Program-made: the position numbers and the translations under genes
Assembly: GCF_025562755.1 (NCBI RefSeq)
Contig: NZ_CP103300.1
Location: 4,713,001 to 4,777,000 of the forward strand
Length of the DNA stretch: 64,000 bases
Reading direction: 5' to 3'
From: Endozoicomonas euniceicola
GTDB lineage: Bacteria; Pseudomonadota; Gammaproteobacteria; Pseudomonadales; Endozoicomonadaceae
The notes under the pieces: generated by a model
What the model was told of the DNA's origin: nothing
Database searches by the model: none
Seen by the model: the letters and a program-made list of their open reading frames with translations, nothing else
Shown: one piece after another, positions 1-7,827 of the stretch
How the letters are laid out: every line of letters starts with the position of its first letter
Numbering within the stretch: position 1 is the first letter of the stretch

Positions 1-147
1 TGAGCAGCCCCCTACCCCCATTAATACCATCTCCATGGGAGAGGGCGCTGATTTATCATCCGATTTTGCATCCATAACGACAGAGTGGTTACTGTCGGTG
101 AGACCCAGAAAGCGATAATCGCCAACCCATTTTACCTGCGCTTGCAT
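1..147 (-). CDS. OsmC/YhfA-family protein, N-terminal part
   Basis: Only the first 49 codons are in the window; the gene runs off the left edge. The start at 147 is preceded by AAGGAAT at a normal distance. The visible protein has the family's opening beta strand followed by a PSPMEMVLMGVGGCS stretch. In OsmC/YhfA proteins this stretch is the lead-in to the helix carrying the first reactive cysteine. Members with characterised activity reduce organic hydroperoxides in the cytoplasm, but YhfA-type members are poorly characterised, so peroxidase activity is only inferred. The family call is fairly firm from the motif. The second catalytic cysteine lies outside the window. Confidence 0.75.
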   Translation of the reverse strand, partial: MQAQVKWVGDYRFLGLTDSNHSVVMDAKSDDKSAPSPMEMVLMGVGGCS

Positions 148-395
148 TGAATTATTCCTTAAATAAAGATTTCAAACCGGATGTAAAACTGGTATCTACA
201 TTACAACCGGAGACCAACTGCGAAGGGTATAGGGAAAAATTAACCGGAACAAGCAAAGTGCAAGAGTTGAATTTTATGCGTTGATTATAATCATGTCACC
301 ATGTCCTGATAAATAGCGCCGTTATTTTTGACACGACAGTCAATGATGGCGTTGTTAAGGATTAACTTCTGGTTTGAACTGACCGGTACTGAATT

Positions 396-1094
396 GTGTT
401 TCGAATATTACAGCGTATATTTTCACAGAGAGGCATACAGGCCACCTCATTACCATTGGGTGGAATGATAAGACTGTACACCTGTGACAGGCCTGGTCTG
501 AATATCCAAAATCTTGCGATTGAGGCTTACGGTCACTACATCCCTGAGCAATATGTACAGGGAAGGGCTGCTGACGATAGTTGTTTGAGATCGACAAACG
601 CTTTTGATGTACCCGCATCAATGTTATTTGATGTGCCTGCCGAGACGACTCTGTTTTTCTACTGCCCCCATGGAAGCACGCTAGATTGTTGGTTGAGCAT
701 GGTTATAACGTGCCAATACCCTTATTTTGAGGTTTGCCTGCCGGGACAGAAAGTGGTTAATTACTTCCTGGAAGCCGCCTTTGTTAATAAAAAGGGGCCG
801 AGGAATAATGATGAGCGAATAAAGAAAACTTTGAAGTGGTCAGCCACCTGTATTGAGCCAGTTCCTCACCATCCGTTCCTTAATTTCGATATTGTTACTA
901 TAGAACCAGGTTATAAAATAGAGCTTTCTAGCTTACTCCGTACTTTGCATTTGTCGGGGCATGTTTATCAAAGAGTTCACTGTGTCTTTTGTCGTTGCAG
1001 GAAGGGCGAAAAGGATTTCGTCTATGAACCTGGCTTTAAGCGTCACCCGGGCTTTCGGGGTGTACCCGGCTTGTCAAAAAAATCTCCGTCCTGA
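396..1094 (+). CDS. putative Stv-type adhesin-like protein
   Basis: A 232-residue protein if the GTG at 396 is used; an ATG at about 462 (MIRLYTCDRPG) is a plausible alternative, and neither has a strong ribosome site. Residues about 24-95 resemble the putative adhesin 'Stv' domain: an LYTCDRPGLN opening, a conserved LAIEAYGHY and then FDVPAETTLFFYCPHGST. No clear signal peptide is visible. The last 20-30 residues run into the edge of a degraded transposase on the other strand, so the C-terminus may be truncated or replaced. The Stv assignment rests on recalled motifs and is moderate. The function is unknown; proteins of this kind are mostly named by domain only. Confidence 0.45.
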   Translation: MFRILQRIFSQRGIQATSLPLGGMIRLYTCDRPGLNIQNLAIEAYGHYIPEQYVQGRAADDSCLRSTNAFDVPASMLFDVPAETTLFFYCPHGSTLDCWLSMVITCQYPYFEVCLPGQKVVNYFLEAAFVNKKGPRNNDERIKKTLKWSATCIEPVPHHPFLNFDIVTIEPGYKIELSSLLRTLHLSGHVYQRVHCVFCRCRKGEKDFVYEPGFKRHPGFRGVPGLSKKSPS

Positions 1095-1512
1095 TTTGTA
1101 TAGCTGGAGGCAAGCCACTTAAAGATGTCATCTCAGGTAGGTTACAGGCCTTTTCGTCCTTACCAAAGCACTCTTTGTCGGCATCTGTGATGTATTCACA
1201 GAGGTGATAATAATCCACCGGAAAATGCCTTTGACCAGCAAAGACTCGATCGGTCTGGCTGGCAATCCATTTGGCTCCATCACTGACGCAATGAATCGAC
1301 GACTGTCGGTTTAGACCCTGCTCTATGGGGCAACTTAACCATTGATCTCCTGCTTTATCAGGCTCTCCCATAACAACAATTCCAGGCAGGTGCCGCCAGG
1401 GGAACACTTTTAATTGCACCCTACTGTAAACCTGTGGACCATCAAGGCCGGCAGGTGGCAGGTATTTTTCATTGGTAGACTGTTCATGGCTGACTATATT
1501 TGCTGGTGGCAA
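1095..1512 (-). pseudogene. ISKra4-type transposase remnant
   Basis: On the minus strand a 130-residue open stretch carries a piece of a DDE-type transposase. LPGIVVMGEP is followed by SIHCVSDGAKWIA and HFPVDYYHLCEYI, a spacing typical of the ISKra4 family core (VSDGAKWI, then the YYHLCEY region). The N-terminal and C-terminal thirds of a normal 350-450-residue transposase are missing, and the reading frame loses similarity near 1110. No terminal inverted repeats are visible. It is a dead fragment lying between the adhesin-like gene and sodC, and its upstream edge overlaps the region where the sodC promoter must lie. Confidence 0.6.
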
Positions 1513-1529
1513 TCAAAAAGAGGTTGGCT

Positions 1530-2078
1530 ATGAAAGTCACCAATCTGTATCTGCCCTTGTCTATACCTTTCAGGGCTTCGTTGCTTACCGCTGTCATTCT
1601 GGCGGGATGTTCTTCTGATAATTCAGTGGAGGTCGTTATTAACCGGGTAACGCCTGAGGGGGTTGGCCCTGAGCTTGGCACCGTTACTCTGCAAGACGTG
1701 TCGGACGGGTTACAAATTACACCTGACCTGCACGACCTTGTGCCGGGCGAACACGGTTTTCATGTTCACGAAAATCCGTCCTGTGAACCGGCTGAAAAGG
1801 ACGGCACCATGGTCGCCGCTCTGGCAGCAGGTGGGCACTATGACCCTGATCACACCGGTCAGCATGCTGGGCCTGATGGTAATGGTCATAAAGGAGATCT
1901 TCCGGTCCTTGTGGTTGATGAAAAAGGGTTTGCCAAGTCACCCGTAGTCGCAAAACGTTTAAAACTGTCAGACGTCAAAGGTCGTTCATTGATGATTCAT
2001 AGTGGAGGTGATAGCTACTCCGATAATCCACCAATGGGGGGAGGCGGTGCCAGAATTGCCTGTGGGGTTGTGAAGTGA
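1530..2078 (+). CDS. sodC: superoxide dismutase [Cu-Zn], lipoprotein
   Basis: SodC converts superoxide to hydrogen peroxide and oxygen in the periplasm. The ATG at 1530 follows AAGAGG at 6 bases and is preferred over an upstream TTG at 1500. The 182-residue product starts with a lipoprotein signal: basic N-terminus, hydrophobic core, LAGC with the lipidated Cys at about 27. It is probably anchored to a membrane. Copper and zinc ligands are visible in HGFHVHENPSC, GGHYDPDH and GHKGDLP. The C-terminal GGGGARIACGVV carries the active-site Arg and the second disulfide Cys. The gene stands alone between two transposon-derived segments. The 3' end of tnpA reads antisense into its last 90 bases. Transfer with mobile DNA is possible but not shown. 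Confidence 0.93.
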   Translation: MKVTNLYLPLSIPFRASLLTAVILAGCSSDNSVEVVINRVTPEGVGPELGTVTLQDVSDGLQITPDLHDLVPGEHGFHVHENPSCEPAEKDGTMVAALAAGGHYDPDHTGQHAGPDGNGHKGDLPVLVVDEKGFAKSPVVAKRLKLSDVKGRSLMIHSGGDSYSDNPPMGGGGARIACGVVK

Positions 2079-2630
2079 TCTATTAGCTATTGGCTGTTGG
2101 CTGCTAACAGCTAACAGCCAACAGCAAATTAGCAAAATCGTCGTAAACCCTGGCCCAATGCGGGCGGGGATATAAGACGGGAAGGCGCAGAGCCTTCCGC
2201 CATCAATCTGTGTACTCTGGCTATTAACGTAGTCCTTCAGAGTCTCGATAGTTGCACCGCCAGCACTGCAAGCAAAGTAAGACCTTGACCACATTAAGCC
2301 TGCTTTGCTCTGAGCAGTAAGGTGGGTATTCAGCATTCGCAACCGTCTTGATGATGTTGATTTGAGATTATTTACCATGACACTGATAGCCAGTTTTGGT
2401 GGGTAGGCCACCAACAGGTGTACGTGATCTTTTTCGCCATCCATTTCAAGTAACTGGCATTCCAGTTTTTCACATGCACTCTCGAACGACTCCCGTAACT
2501 GCCTGATCATATAGCCATCAAAAAGCTTTCGCCTGTACTTTGTCGTGAACACCAAATGAACAACCAGCTTGGTAACGCTATGTCGTTTGCGAAGATACCC
2601 TTTAAGCAAATCTTTATTGTGTGCGCTCAC
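1986..2630 (-). CDS. tnpA: IS200/IS605 family transposase TnpA
   Basis: A Y1 HUH transposase that cuts and joins single-stranded DNA. It starts at a GTG at 2630. The HUH motif is in KDHVHLLV and the catalytic tyrosine in LKDYVNSQ at about residue 137. Family members are about 130-150 residues, but this frame continues to 214. After the conserved core it runs through the left end of the element and into sequence antisense to sodC before a stop at 1986. The extra 50-60 residues are therefore probably read-through into flanking DNA. The core is intact, so activity is plausible. Confidence 0.82.
   Translation of the reverse strand: MSAHNKDLLKGYLRKRHSVTKLVVHLVFTTKYRRKLFDGYMIRQLRESFESACEKLECQLLEMDGEKDHVHLLVAYPPKLAISVMVNNLKSTSSRRLRMLNTHLTAQSKAGLMWSRSYFACSAGGATIETLKDYVNSQSTQIDGGRLCAFPSYIPARIGPGFTTILLICCWLLAVSSQQPIANRSLHNPTGNSGTASPHWWIIGVAITSTMNHQ
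2081..2125. repeat. degenerate copy of the dispersed GGCTNTT repeat
   Basis: Directly after the sodC stop lies an inverted repeat built of TTGGCTGTTGGCTG and its complement, with CTAACAGC in the middle. It matches the stem part of the larger repeat elements near 18.9, 19.0 and 51.8 kb but lacks their conserved flanks. It can form a hairpin and may serve as the sodC terminator. The IS605-type element begins just downstream. Confidence 0.55.
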
Positions 2631-2695
2631 TTGAAAACCTCTTTCAAATACCTATAATATTAACTTTATATTAATGAGCACTGAAATAATGTTCC

Positions 2696-3868
2696 ATGCT
2701 GAGAGCCACCAAAGTACGAATCTATCCAACATCAGAGCAGGCGGAATTTCTCGACCGTCAGTTTGATGCTGTGCGGTTCGTATGGAACAAGGCCCTGGCT
2801 ATTAAGGTTCATTATTACAAGGTTCGTGGGCAGAGCCTTTCTCCCAAAAAACACCTGAAGCCCTTGCTGGCAAAAGCCAAGAAAAGCCGAAAGTACTCAT
2901 GGCTGAAAAACGCTGACTCTATTGCACTGCAACAGGCCACTATCAATCTGGATACGGCCTTTCAAAACTTTTTCAATCCCAAATTGCAGGCAAGATTTCC
3001 TCGCTTCAAGAAAAAGCATGGCAAGCAAAGTAGCTACCATTGTACGTCTGTCTCTGTGGGCGATAACTGGATAAAAATCCCCAAGCGCAAGCCCATAAGG
3101 GCTAAAGTGCATCGTGAAATAGTGGGTAAGGTGAAGTCTATCACCCTGAGCAGAACGCTAACCGGCAAGTATTTTGCCTCCATATTGGCTGATGATACCC
3201 AGGAACAACCAAAACAGATTGATAATCTTGAAGCTAATCAGGTTGTCGGTGTTGATATGGGGATTACTGATCTGGCTATCACCAGTACCGGCCATAAGAC
3301 TGGCAATCCTCGCTTTCTGAAAAAAGCACAACGTAACCTGAAAAGAAAACAACAGGCTCTATCTCGCTGCAAGAAAGGCTCAAAAGGTAGGCACAAAGCC
3401 CGTTTATTGGTGGCAAAGGCGCATGAGCGTGTAGCCTTTGCCCGTAATGATTTTCAGCATAAGCTATCAAAACAACTCATCGACGAAAACCAAGCGGTGA
3501 TTGTGGAGACACTGAAAGTTAAGAACATGCTCAAGAACAAGCGTCTTGCTCGTTCTATTGCTGATGCTGGCTGGCACTCACTGATAACCAAACTCGAATA
3601 CAAGGCAAAGCAGGAAGGTAAACATCTGGTGAAGATAGACCAGTGGTTTGCATCCTCTAAAACTTGCTCAGTCTGCGATTTGAAACAGGAAAAAATGCCA
3701 TTGAGAATCCGATCATGGGAGTGTAGCTGTGGTGCTATCCATGACCGGGATATTAATGCAGCTCGCAATATCAAGAAGCAAGGCATATTGAAATTAAAGG
3801 CGGAAGGACTGTCCGTTTCTGCTGATGGAGGCTTGCGTAAATCCGGCAGACTGCCGGTTGCTGCCTAA
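2696..3868 (+). CDS. tnpB: IS605 OrfB family protein TnpB (RNA-guided nuclease)
   Basis: A full-length 390-residue TnpB. The N-terminal helix-turn-helix region (TKVRIYPTSEQ) is followed by a split RuvC nuclease: Asp in VVGVDMGITDLA, Glu in AVIVETLKVKNM and Asp in HDRDINAARNI. A four-cysteine zinc ribbon (CSVCDLK and CSCG) sits before the last motif. TnpB proteins are RNA-guided DNA nucleases related to Cas12. Their guide (omega) RNA usually overlaps the tnpB 3' end and the element's right end, here about 3750-3904. All catalytic residues are present. It starts at ATG 2696 without a strong ribosome site. Confidence 0.88.
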   Translation: MLRATKVRIYPTSEQAEFLDRQFDAVRFVWNKALAIKVHYYKVRGQSLSPKKHLKPLLAKAKKSRKYSWLKNADSIALQQATINLDTAFQNFFNPKLQARFPRFKKKHGKQSSYHCTSVSVGDNWIKIPKRKPIRAKVHREIVGKVKSITLSRTLTGKYFASILADDTQEQPKQIDNLEANQVVGVDMGITDLAITSTGHKTGNPRFLKKAQRNLKRKQQALSRCKKGSKGRHKARLLVAKAHERVAFARNDFQHKLSKQLIDENQAVIVETLKVKNMLKNKRLARSIADAGWHSLITKLEYKAKQEGKHLVKIDQWFASSKTCSVCDLKQEKMPLRIRSWECSCGAIHDRDINAARNIKKQGILKLKAEGLSVSADGGLRKSGRLPVAA

Positions 3869-3875
3869 GAAATCA

Positions 3876-3904
3876 GAAGCCTCACCCGATAGGGTGGGGA
3901 GCAG
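3876..3904 (+). other. IS605 right-end hairpin, possible omega-RNA 3' end
   Basis: Just after the tnpB stop, CTCACCC and GGGTGGGG form a short hairpin with a GATA loop, followed by AGCAGTCAC. In this element family such a structure is the right-end recognition hairpin and marks the border from which the guide of the TnpB RNA is read. The guide would then derive from the adjacent trpC 3' end. The role is inferred from position and shape. Confidence 0.5.
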
Positions 3905-4708
3905 TCACAGACGGTGCCCAAACAGGTTTTTCAGCCCGTCACCCGGATTCTCCTGTCGCATAAAGGCTTCTCCGACCAGAAAGCTGGTAACACCATGGGC
4001 AAACATGGCATCAACATCTTCAACGGTGTGAATGCCACTTTCGGTAATGACTTGACGGTCTGAGGGAATAGAAGACAGTAGCTCAAAAGTATTATCCAGG
4101 GTGACATCAAATGTGTGCAGGTTGCGGTTGTTGATGCCCAGCAGGGTACCTTGCAGGGGCAGCGCTCGCCTGAGTTCCTCGGCACCGTGAACTTCAACCA
4201 GAACGTCCATACCCAGATCAAGGGCGACGCTGCTCATTTCAACCAACTGCTCATCGGTCAGGCAGGCGACAATGAGCAGTACACAGTCGGCACCGAGCAT
4301 TCGGGACTCGTAAATCTGCCACACGTCCACCATAAAGTCTTTGCGCAGAACCGGCAGAGAGCAGGCGTTACGTGCTTCCTGCAGGTATTGTTCTGAGCCC
4401 TGAAAGAAATCGCGGTCTGTCAGCACGGACAGGCAGCTGGCGCCCGCCTCTTCATAACTTCTGGCAATGCCGGCGGGCTGAAAGTGTTCCCGGATCACCC
4501 CTTTGCTGGGAGACGCTTTTTTGATTTCTGCAATAACGCCTGCCTGGCCTGACGCTGTACGTTGTTCCAGGCTGTTTGCAAAGCTCCGGGTTGGCATGGC
4601 TGCCCTGGCTCTGGCGATCACATCATCAAGAGAAAGCGACTTTTGTCGTGCAGCAATCTCCTCAAACTTGCGTTCGACGATGGTTGTGAGAATGGTAGGA
4701 ATCGACAT
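3905..4708 (-). CDS. trpC: indole-3-glycerol phosphate synthase
   Basis: TrpC closes the ring of CdRP to indole-3-glycerol phosphate in tryptophan synthesis. The ATG at 4708 follows AGGAG; a longer upstream frame reaching 4855 overlaps trpD and lacks family similarity. The 267-residue TIM barrel shows the expected AEIKKASPSKG (phosphate and catalytic Lys/Glu), VLRKDFMVD, GINNRNLHTF and VITESGI. It is a monofunctional enzyme without a fused PRAI domain. It follows trpD by 22 bases in the trpE/G/D/C series. The stop codon touches the right end of the IS605-type element, so any trpC transcript now ends in or runs into that element. Confidence 0.95.
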   Translation of the reverse strand: MSIPTILTTIVERKFEEIAARQKSLSLDDVIARARAAMPTRSFANSLEQRTASGQAGVIAEIKKASPSKGVIREHFQPAGIARSYEEAGASCLSVLTDRDFFQGSEQYLQEARNACSLPVLRKDFMVDVWQIYESRMLGADCVLLIVACLTDEQLVEMSSVALDLGMDVLVEVHGAEELRRALPLQGTLLGINNRNLHTFDVTLDNTFELLSSIPSDRQVITESGIHTVEDVDAMFAHGVTSFLVGEAFMRQENPGDGLKNLFGHRL

Positions 4709-4730
4709 AGGCACTCCTGTTAATTCGCCA

Positions 4731-5765
4731 TTATTCAGCCAGAGCTTTGGTGAAGGTGGACAGCTCGTACAGTTTTTCCAGAGCGAGACCGCTGGTAATG
4801 ATGTCCTGAGCCATGGCGACACCCTGCTGCATGGTCTGGGTGACACCAGAGACATAAATAGCCGCGCCAGCGTTCAGGGCAATCATGTCCGCCGCCTTTC
4901 TGGCATTAACGCTGTCACGTTTACCCAGGGCATTGCGGATCAGTTCCAGGGATTCTGCTGAATCTTCAACGTTCAGTCCGATCAGGCTTCGGGATTCAAT
5001 ATCAAAGTCTTCCGGCTTGATCACTGTTTCTGAAATGTTGCCTTCTTTCAGCTCGACAGCAAAGGTTTCACTGGCAATGCTGATCTCATCCAGACCATCC
5101 TGGGAATGAACCACCATAACGTGTTTATTCCCCATCTCTTTCAGCACTTCCGCCATAGGGCGACACAGTTCACGGGTAAATACGCCAATGACCAGGTTAG
5201 GTACATTAGCCGGGTTGGACATTGGGCCAAGAATATTGAAGAAGGTGCGGATGCCCAGTTCTTTTCGGATAGCCGCCACATTTTTGGTCGCGGCATGGTG
5301 TGCAGGCGCAAACATAAAGCCTACACCAACCTCTTCAACGCAACGGGCTACCTGCGCCGGCGAGATATTCAGGTTTACCCCGGCGCGCTCCAGCAGGTCC
5401 GCGCTGCCGCTGGAGCTGGATACGCCCCGGTTGCCGTGTTTGGCAACATGGGCGCCCGCTGCCGCAGCGACAAAGGACGAGGCTGTGGAAACATTGAACA
5501 GATGGGCGCCATCACCGCCTGTACCGACAATATCGACCAGATGATCGGCATTAATATTGACATGGGTGGCCATTTCCCGCAGTACGGTAGTGGCACCGGT
5601 AATTTCCTCAATGCTCTCGCTTTTCATACGCATGGCGGTCAGAAAGGCACCAATCTGACTTTGGGTACACTGGCCGGACATGATGTCGCGCATCACATCA
5701 ATCATTTGCTCCCGGCTCAGGTCGAGGTTGCGTACCGCCAGTGAAATCGCTTCTTTTATCGTCAT
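4731..5765 (-). CDS. trpD: anthranilate phosphoribosyltransferase
   Basis: TrpD joins anthranilate to PRPP. The 344-residue protein has the normal family length. It carries the PRPP/metal motif VGTGGDGAHLFNVSTA near residue 80, the anthranilate-site KHGNRGVSSSSGSADLLE near 107 and a conserved RRELG-like segment (AIRKELGIRTFFN). The trpG stop lies 29 bases upstream and trpC follows after 22 bases, so the three genes form a tight operon on the minus strand. Confidence 0.96.
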   Translation of the reverse strand: MTIKEAISLAVRNLDLSREQMIDVMRDIMSGQCTQSQIGAFLTAMRMKSESIEEITGATTVLREMATHVNINADHLVDIVGTGGDGAHLFNVSTASSFVAAAAGAHVAKHGNRGVSSSSGSADLLERAGVNLNISPAQVARCVEEVGVGFMFAPAHHAATKNVAAIRKELGIRTFFNILGPMSNPANVPNLVIGVFTRELCRPMAEVLKEMGNKHVMVVHSQDGLDEISIASETFAVELKEGNISETVIKPEDFDIESRSLIGLNVEDSAESLELIRNALGKRDSVNARKAADMIALNAGAAIYVSGVTQTMQQGVAMAQDIITSGLALEKLYELSTFTKALAE

Positions 5766-5794
5766 AGTTGTTGCTCTCGTCAGAGTTGCTTTCC

Positions 5795-6373
5795 TCAGAT
5801 CTTCAGAAAGTTTGCCAGCATGTCATGACCATTAAGGGTCATAATGGACTCCGGATGGAACTGTACCCCTTCAACGGGCAAGGTTTTGTGGCGTACGCCC
5901 ATGATTTCATCTTCCCGGCCATCATCAAACTGCGTCCAGGCGGTGACTTCCAGACAGTCCGGGAGTGATTCTCTTTCAATAATCAGGGAGTGGTAACGGG
6001 TGGTGGTGACCGGGCTGGGCAGTCCGGCAAAAACGCCTTCATTTTTGTGGTAGATGGGAGAGGTTTTGCCGTGCATCACCTGACGCGCCCTGACCACTTT
6101 GCCGCCGTAGACCTGTCCGATACTCTGGTGTCCGAGGCAAACGCCCAGTATCGGTATTTCACCCTGAAAGCGGTGAATGGCCTCCATGGATACACCGGCT
6201 TCATTGGGTGTGCAGGGGCCGGGTGAAATAACAATCCGTTCCGGGTTGAGCTTTTCAATATCAGCGATGGTGATTTCATCGTTACGATGCACTTCAACCC
6301 TGGCACCCAGTTCGCCAAAGTACTGCACCAGATTCCAGGTAAAGGAGTCGTAGTTGTCGATCATTAGCAGCAT
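5795..6373 (-). CDS. trpG: anthranilate synthase component II (glutamine amidotransferase)
   Basis: TrpG hydrolyses glutamine and passes ammonia to TrpE; in many bacteria the same protein also serves PabB. The 192-residue protein is a class I amidotransferase. It opens with MLLMIDNYDSFTWNLVQYF, carries the nucleophile in GVCLGHQSIG, and the His/Glu pair in GVQFHPESIMT. The start at 6373 has no strong ribosome site; a second ATG three codons in is possible. Its partner trpE lies 1.45 kb upstream on the same strand, with one unrelated gene between. Confidence 0.95.
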   Translation of the reverse strand: MLLMIDNYDSFTWNLVQYFGELGARVEVHRNDEITIADIEKLNPERIVISPGPCTPNEAGVSMEAIHRFQGEIPILGVCLGHQSIGQVYGGKVVRARQVMHGKTSPIYHKNEGVFAGLPSPVTTTRYHSLIIERESLPDCLEVTAWTQFDDGREDEIMGVRHKTLPVEGVQFHPESIMTLNGHDMLANFLKI

Positions 6374-6520
6374 GCTTATTTCAGTTCCGTACTGTTCAAA
6401 CCTTAAGCTTCAGGGTACCGGAATATACCACAGCTGGCAGAGGTGTTCTTTATTTGAGGGACAGGCGACCCGGGAGTCTGAATTCTTAAAATCAGAATAA
6501 GTTGACAACAGGCAGCGGAA

Positions 6521-7696
6521 TCATTGAGTAATGCAGCGATTTGGTTGTTCCTCTTCTTCAGAATGGGGCGAACCTTCTTCAGTGTTGGGCGAATCATCTT
6601 GAGACTCGGCTGGGTCATCTTGAGAGTAGGCTGAGTTACCTTCAGAGTAGCCTGAATCCTCGCCACTGTTGGGACCAAGCGAAAGCACGGGCGGATTATT
6701 GTCTCGCGTGCTTGCAGGCATGCGACTCCAAAGGGTTATTGCTGCGAGTACGGCAGCAGCGTTGCAGCCTATAGCTGGTTGGCTTGGGTTTCGATGGTCA
6801 AGCTTTGCATAAAATGAGCAGGGAGGATAACTTTCCAGCCTATTGACACTACCGGGGTGAAACAGAGAAGCGGTATAATGTAAAGAGGAATAAGCCGAAC
6901 ACGATGACATGAGAGCTTCTGAACGACGCCTGGCAGCACCGATGTTAAGCGGAACGAAGAGTTGTCCAAAGTCTCCGTCATGAAAATCAACATCATACCT
7001 CGGTGTTTTGCACTTATCACAAATCGGCGGCTTGCTCGAAGTGTCTGGTTTCTCTGGTTTCTCTGGTTTATTGTTATTGTTTGTTCCTTTTCTGTCATTA
7101 CCCTGATTTCCATCACCTCCGCTTGTAGCCGACATCATGTAGACCTGTATCAGCCTGTCGGGGTGAAAAAAGCTGCCAGCAGTGTCGATATATAACTCAC
7201 TGATTAACTTTTCCGGAAAACCTTTCAGGGTCTTTTTTTCGGCGGCTGTTATATCCGCCAGAAAACAACCTTTGCCCTGCAAGTCAATGATCTGACCGTT
7301 TCTGTTATCATAAGTGATCAGTGTCGGTTTGTCAGACTCAATAATTACTGTCGTATTTTGATGTTGAAAATCGTATTGGTACCCAGGCGTTACACCGCTT
7401 TCAGGTGAAGCGTCAACAGTAATAATTCCCTGAAACTTGATTCTGTACTCATTATCCATAGCGTCATTGTCTGGCGCTAACAAAAGGGTGCTGGAATTAT
7501 TTATATCGTATGGTGATATTGCATCCGGCTGATCCAAAACTAACTTCTTAAATTCGTCGTTTATTGATTTAACAGGAGTGTAAGGAATAAAGTCAGGCCA
7601 GTAGGGGGTGTCTGTTTTGGCAGAGAGTGCCTGGAGAATAAGTAAAACGGCGAGTGACCATCTGACGGTCTGATATTGAAATAAACTGCCGGTCAT
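6521..7696 (-). CDS. exported protein of unknown function with acidic Ser-rich tail
   Basis: Not recognised. The preferred ATG at 7696 follows GAGG at 6 bases; a start at 7717 is also open. The 391-residue product begins with a signal peptide (hydrophobic core SLAVLLILQALSA). A middle region of about 200 residues has mixed composition. A Gly/Asn/Lys/Pro-rich linker precedes a CDKC cysteine pair, and the last 45 residues are a Ser/Glu/Asp/Asn repeat (SGEDSGYSEG-type units). The repeat is encoded by short direct repeats near 6560-6670. The gene sits between trpE and trpG on the same strand and separates the two subunits of anthranilate synthase. It has no visible tryptophan-related role and looks like a later insertion. 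Confidence 0.6.
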   Translation of the reverse strand: MTGSLFQYQTVRWSLAVLLILQALSAKTDTPYWPDFIPYTPVKSINDEFKKLVLDQPDAISPYDINNSSTLLLAPDNDAMDNEYRIKFQGIITVDASPESGVTPGYQYDFQHQNTTVIIESDKPTLITYDNRNGQIIDLQGKGCFLADITAAEKKTLKGFPEKLISELYIDTAGSFFHPDRLIQVYMMSATSGGDGNQGNDRKGTNNNNKPEKPEKPDTSSKPPICDKCKTPRYDVDFHDGDFGQLFVPLNIGAARRRSEALMSSCSAYSSLHYTASLFHPGSVNRLESYPPCSFYAKLDHRNPSQPAIGCNAAAVLAAITLWSRMPASTRDNNPPVLSLGPNSGEDSGYSEGNSAYSQDDPAESQDDSPNTEEGSPHSEEEEQPNRCITQ

Positions 7697-7827
7697 GGAA
7701 TACCTCAATTTCAACATTTTTCTGAGAGGTAACAGTGTAGTGTTTCAGTGATATCAAAGGTGTTTTTTTTTGCTAATGAGCAGAGGGGTACTTATTTTAA
7801 TTTGTACCCCGGGAAAAATTCAGTAAA

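Larger units (their letters stand above)
2128..3904. mobile_element. IS605-type insertion sequence (divergent tnpA and tnpB)
   Basis: A Y1-transposase gene on the minus strand and a tnpB gene on the plus strand diverge from a 65-base spacer, the classical IS605 layout. These elements have no inverted repeats but carry subterminal hairpins. The left end shows an imperfect one around 2146-2167 (CCCTGGCCC / GGGCGGGG). The right end shows CTCACCC-GATA-GGGTGGGG around 3880-3900. The exact ends are estimated. The right end touches the trpC stop codon and the left end lies about 50 bases after sodC. Both genes look intact, so the element may still be active. Confidence 0.75.
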
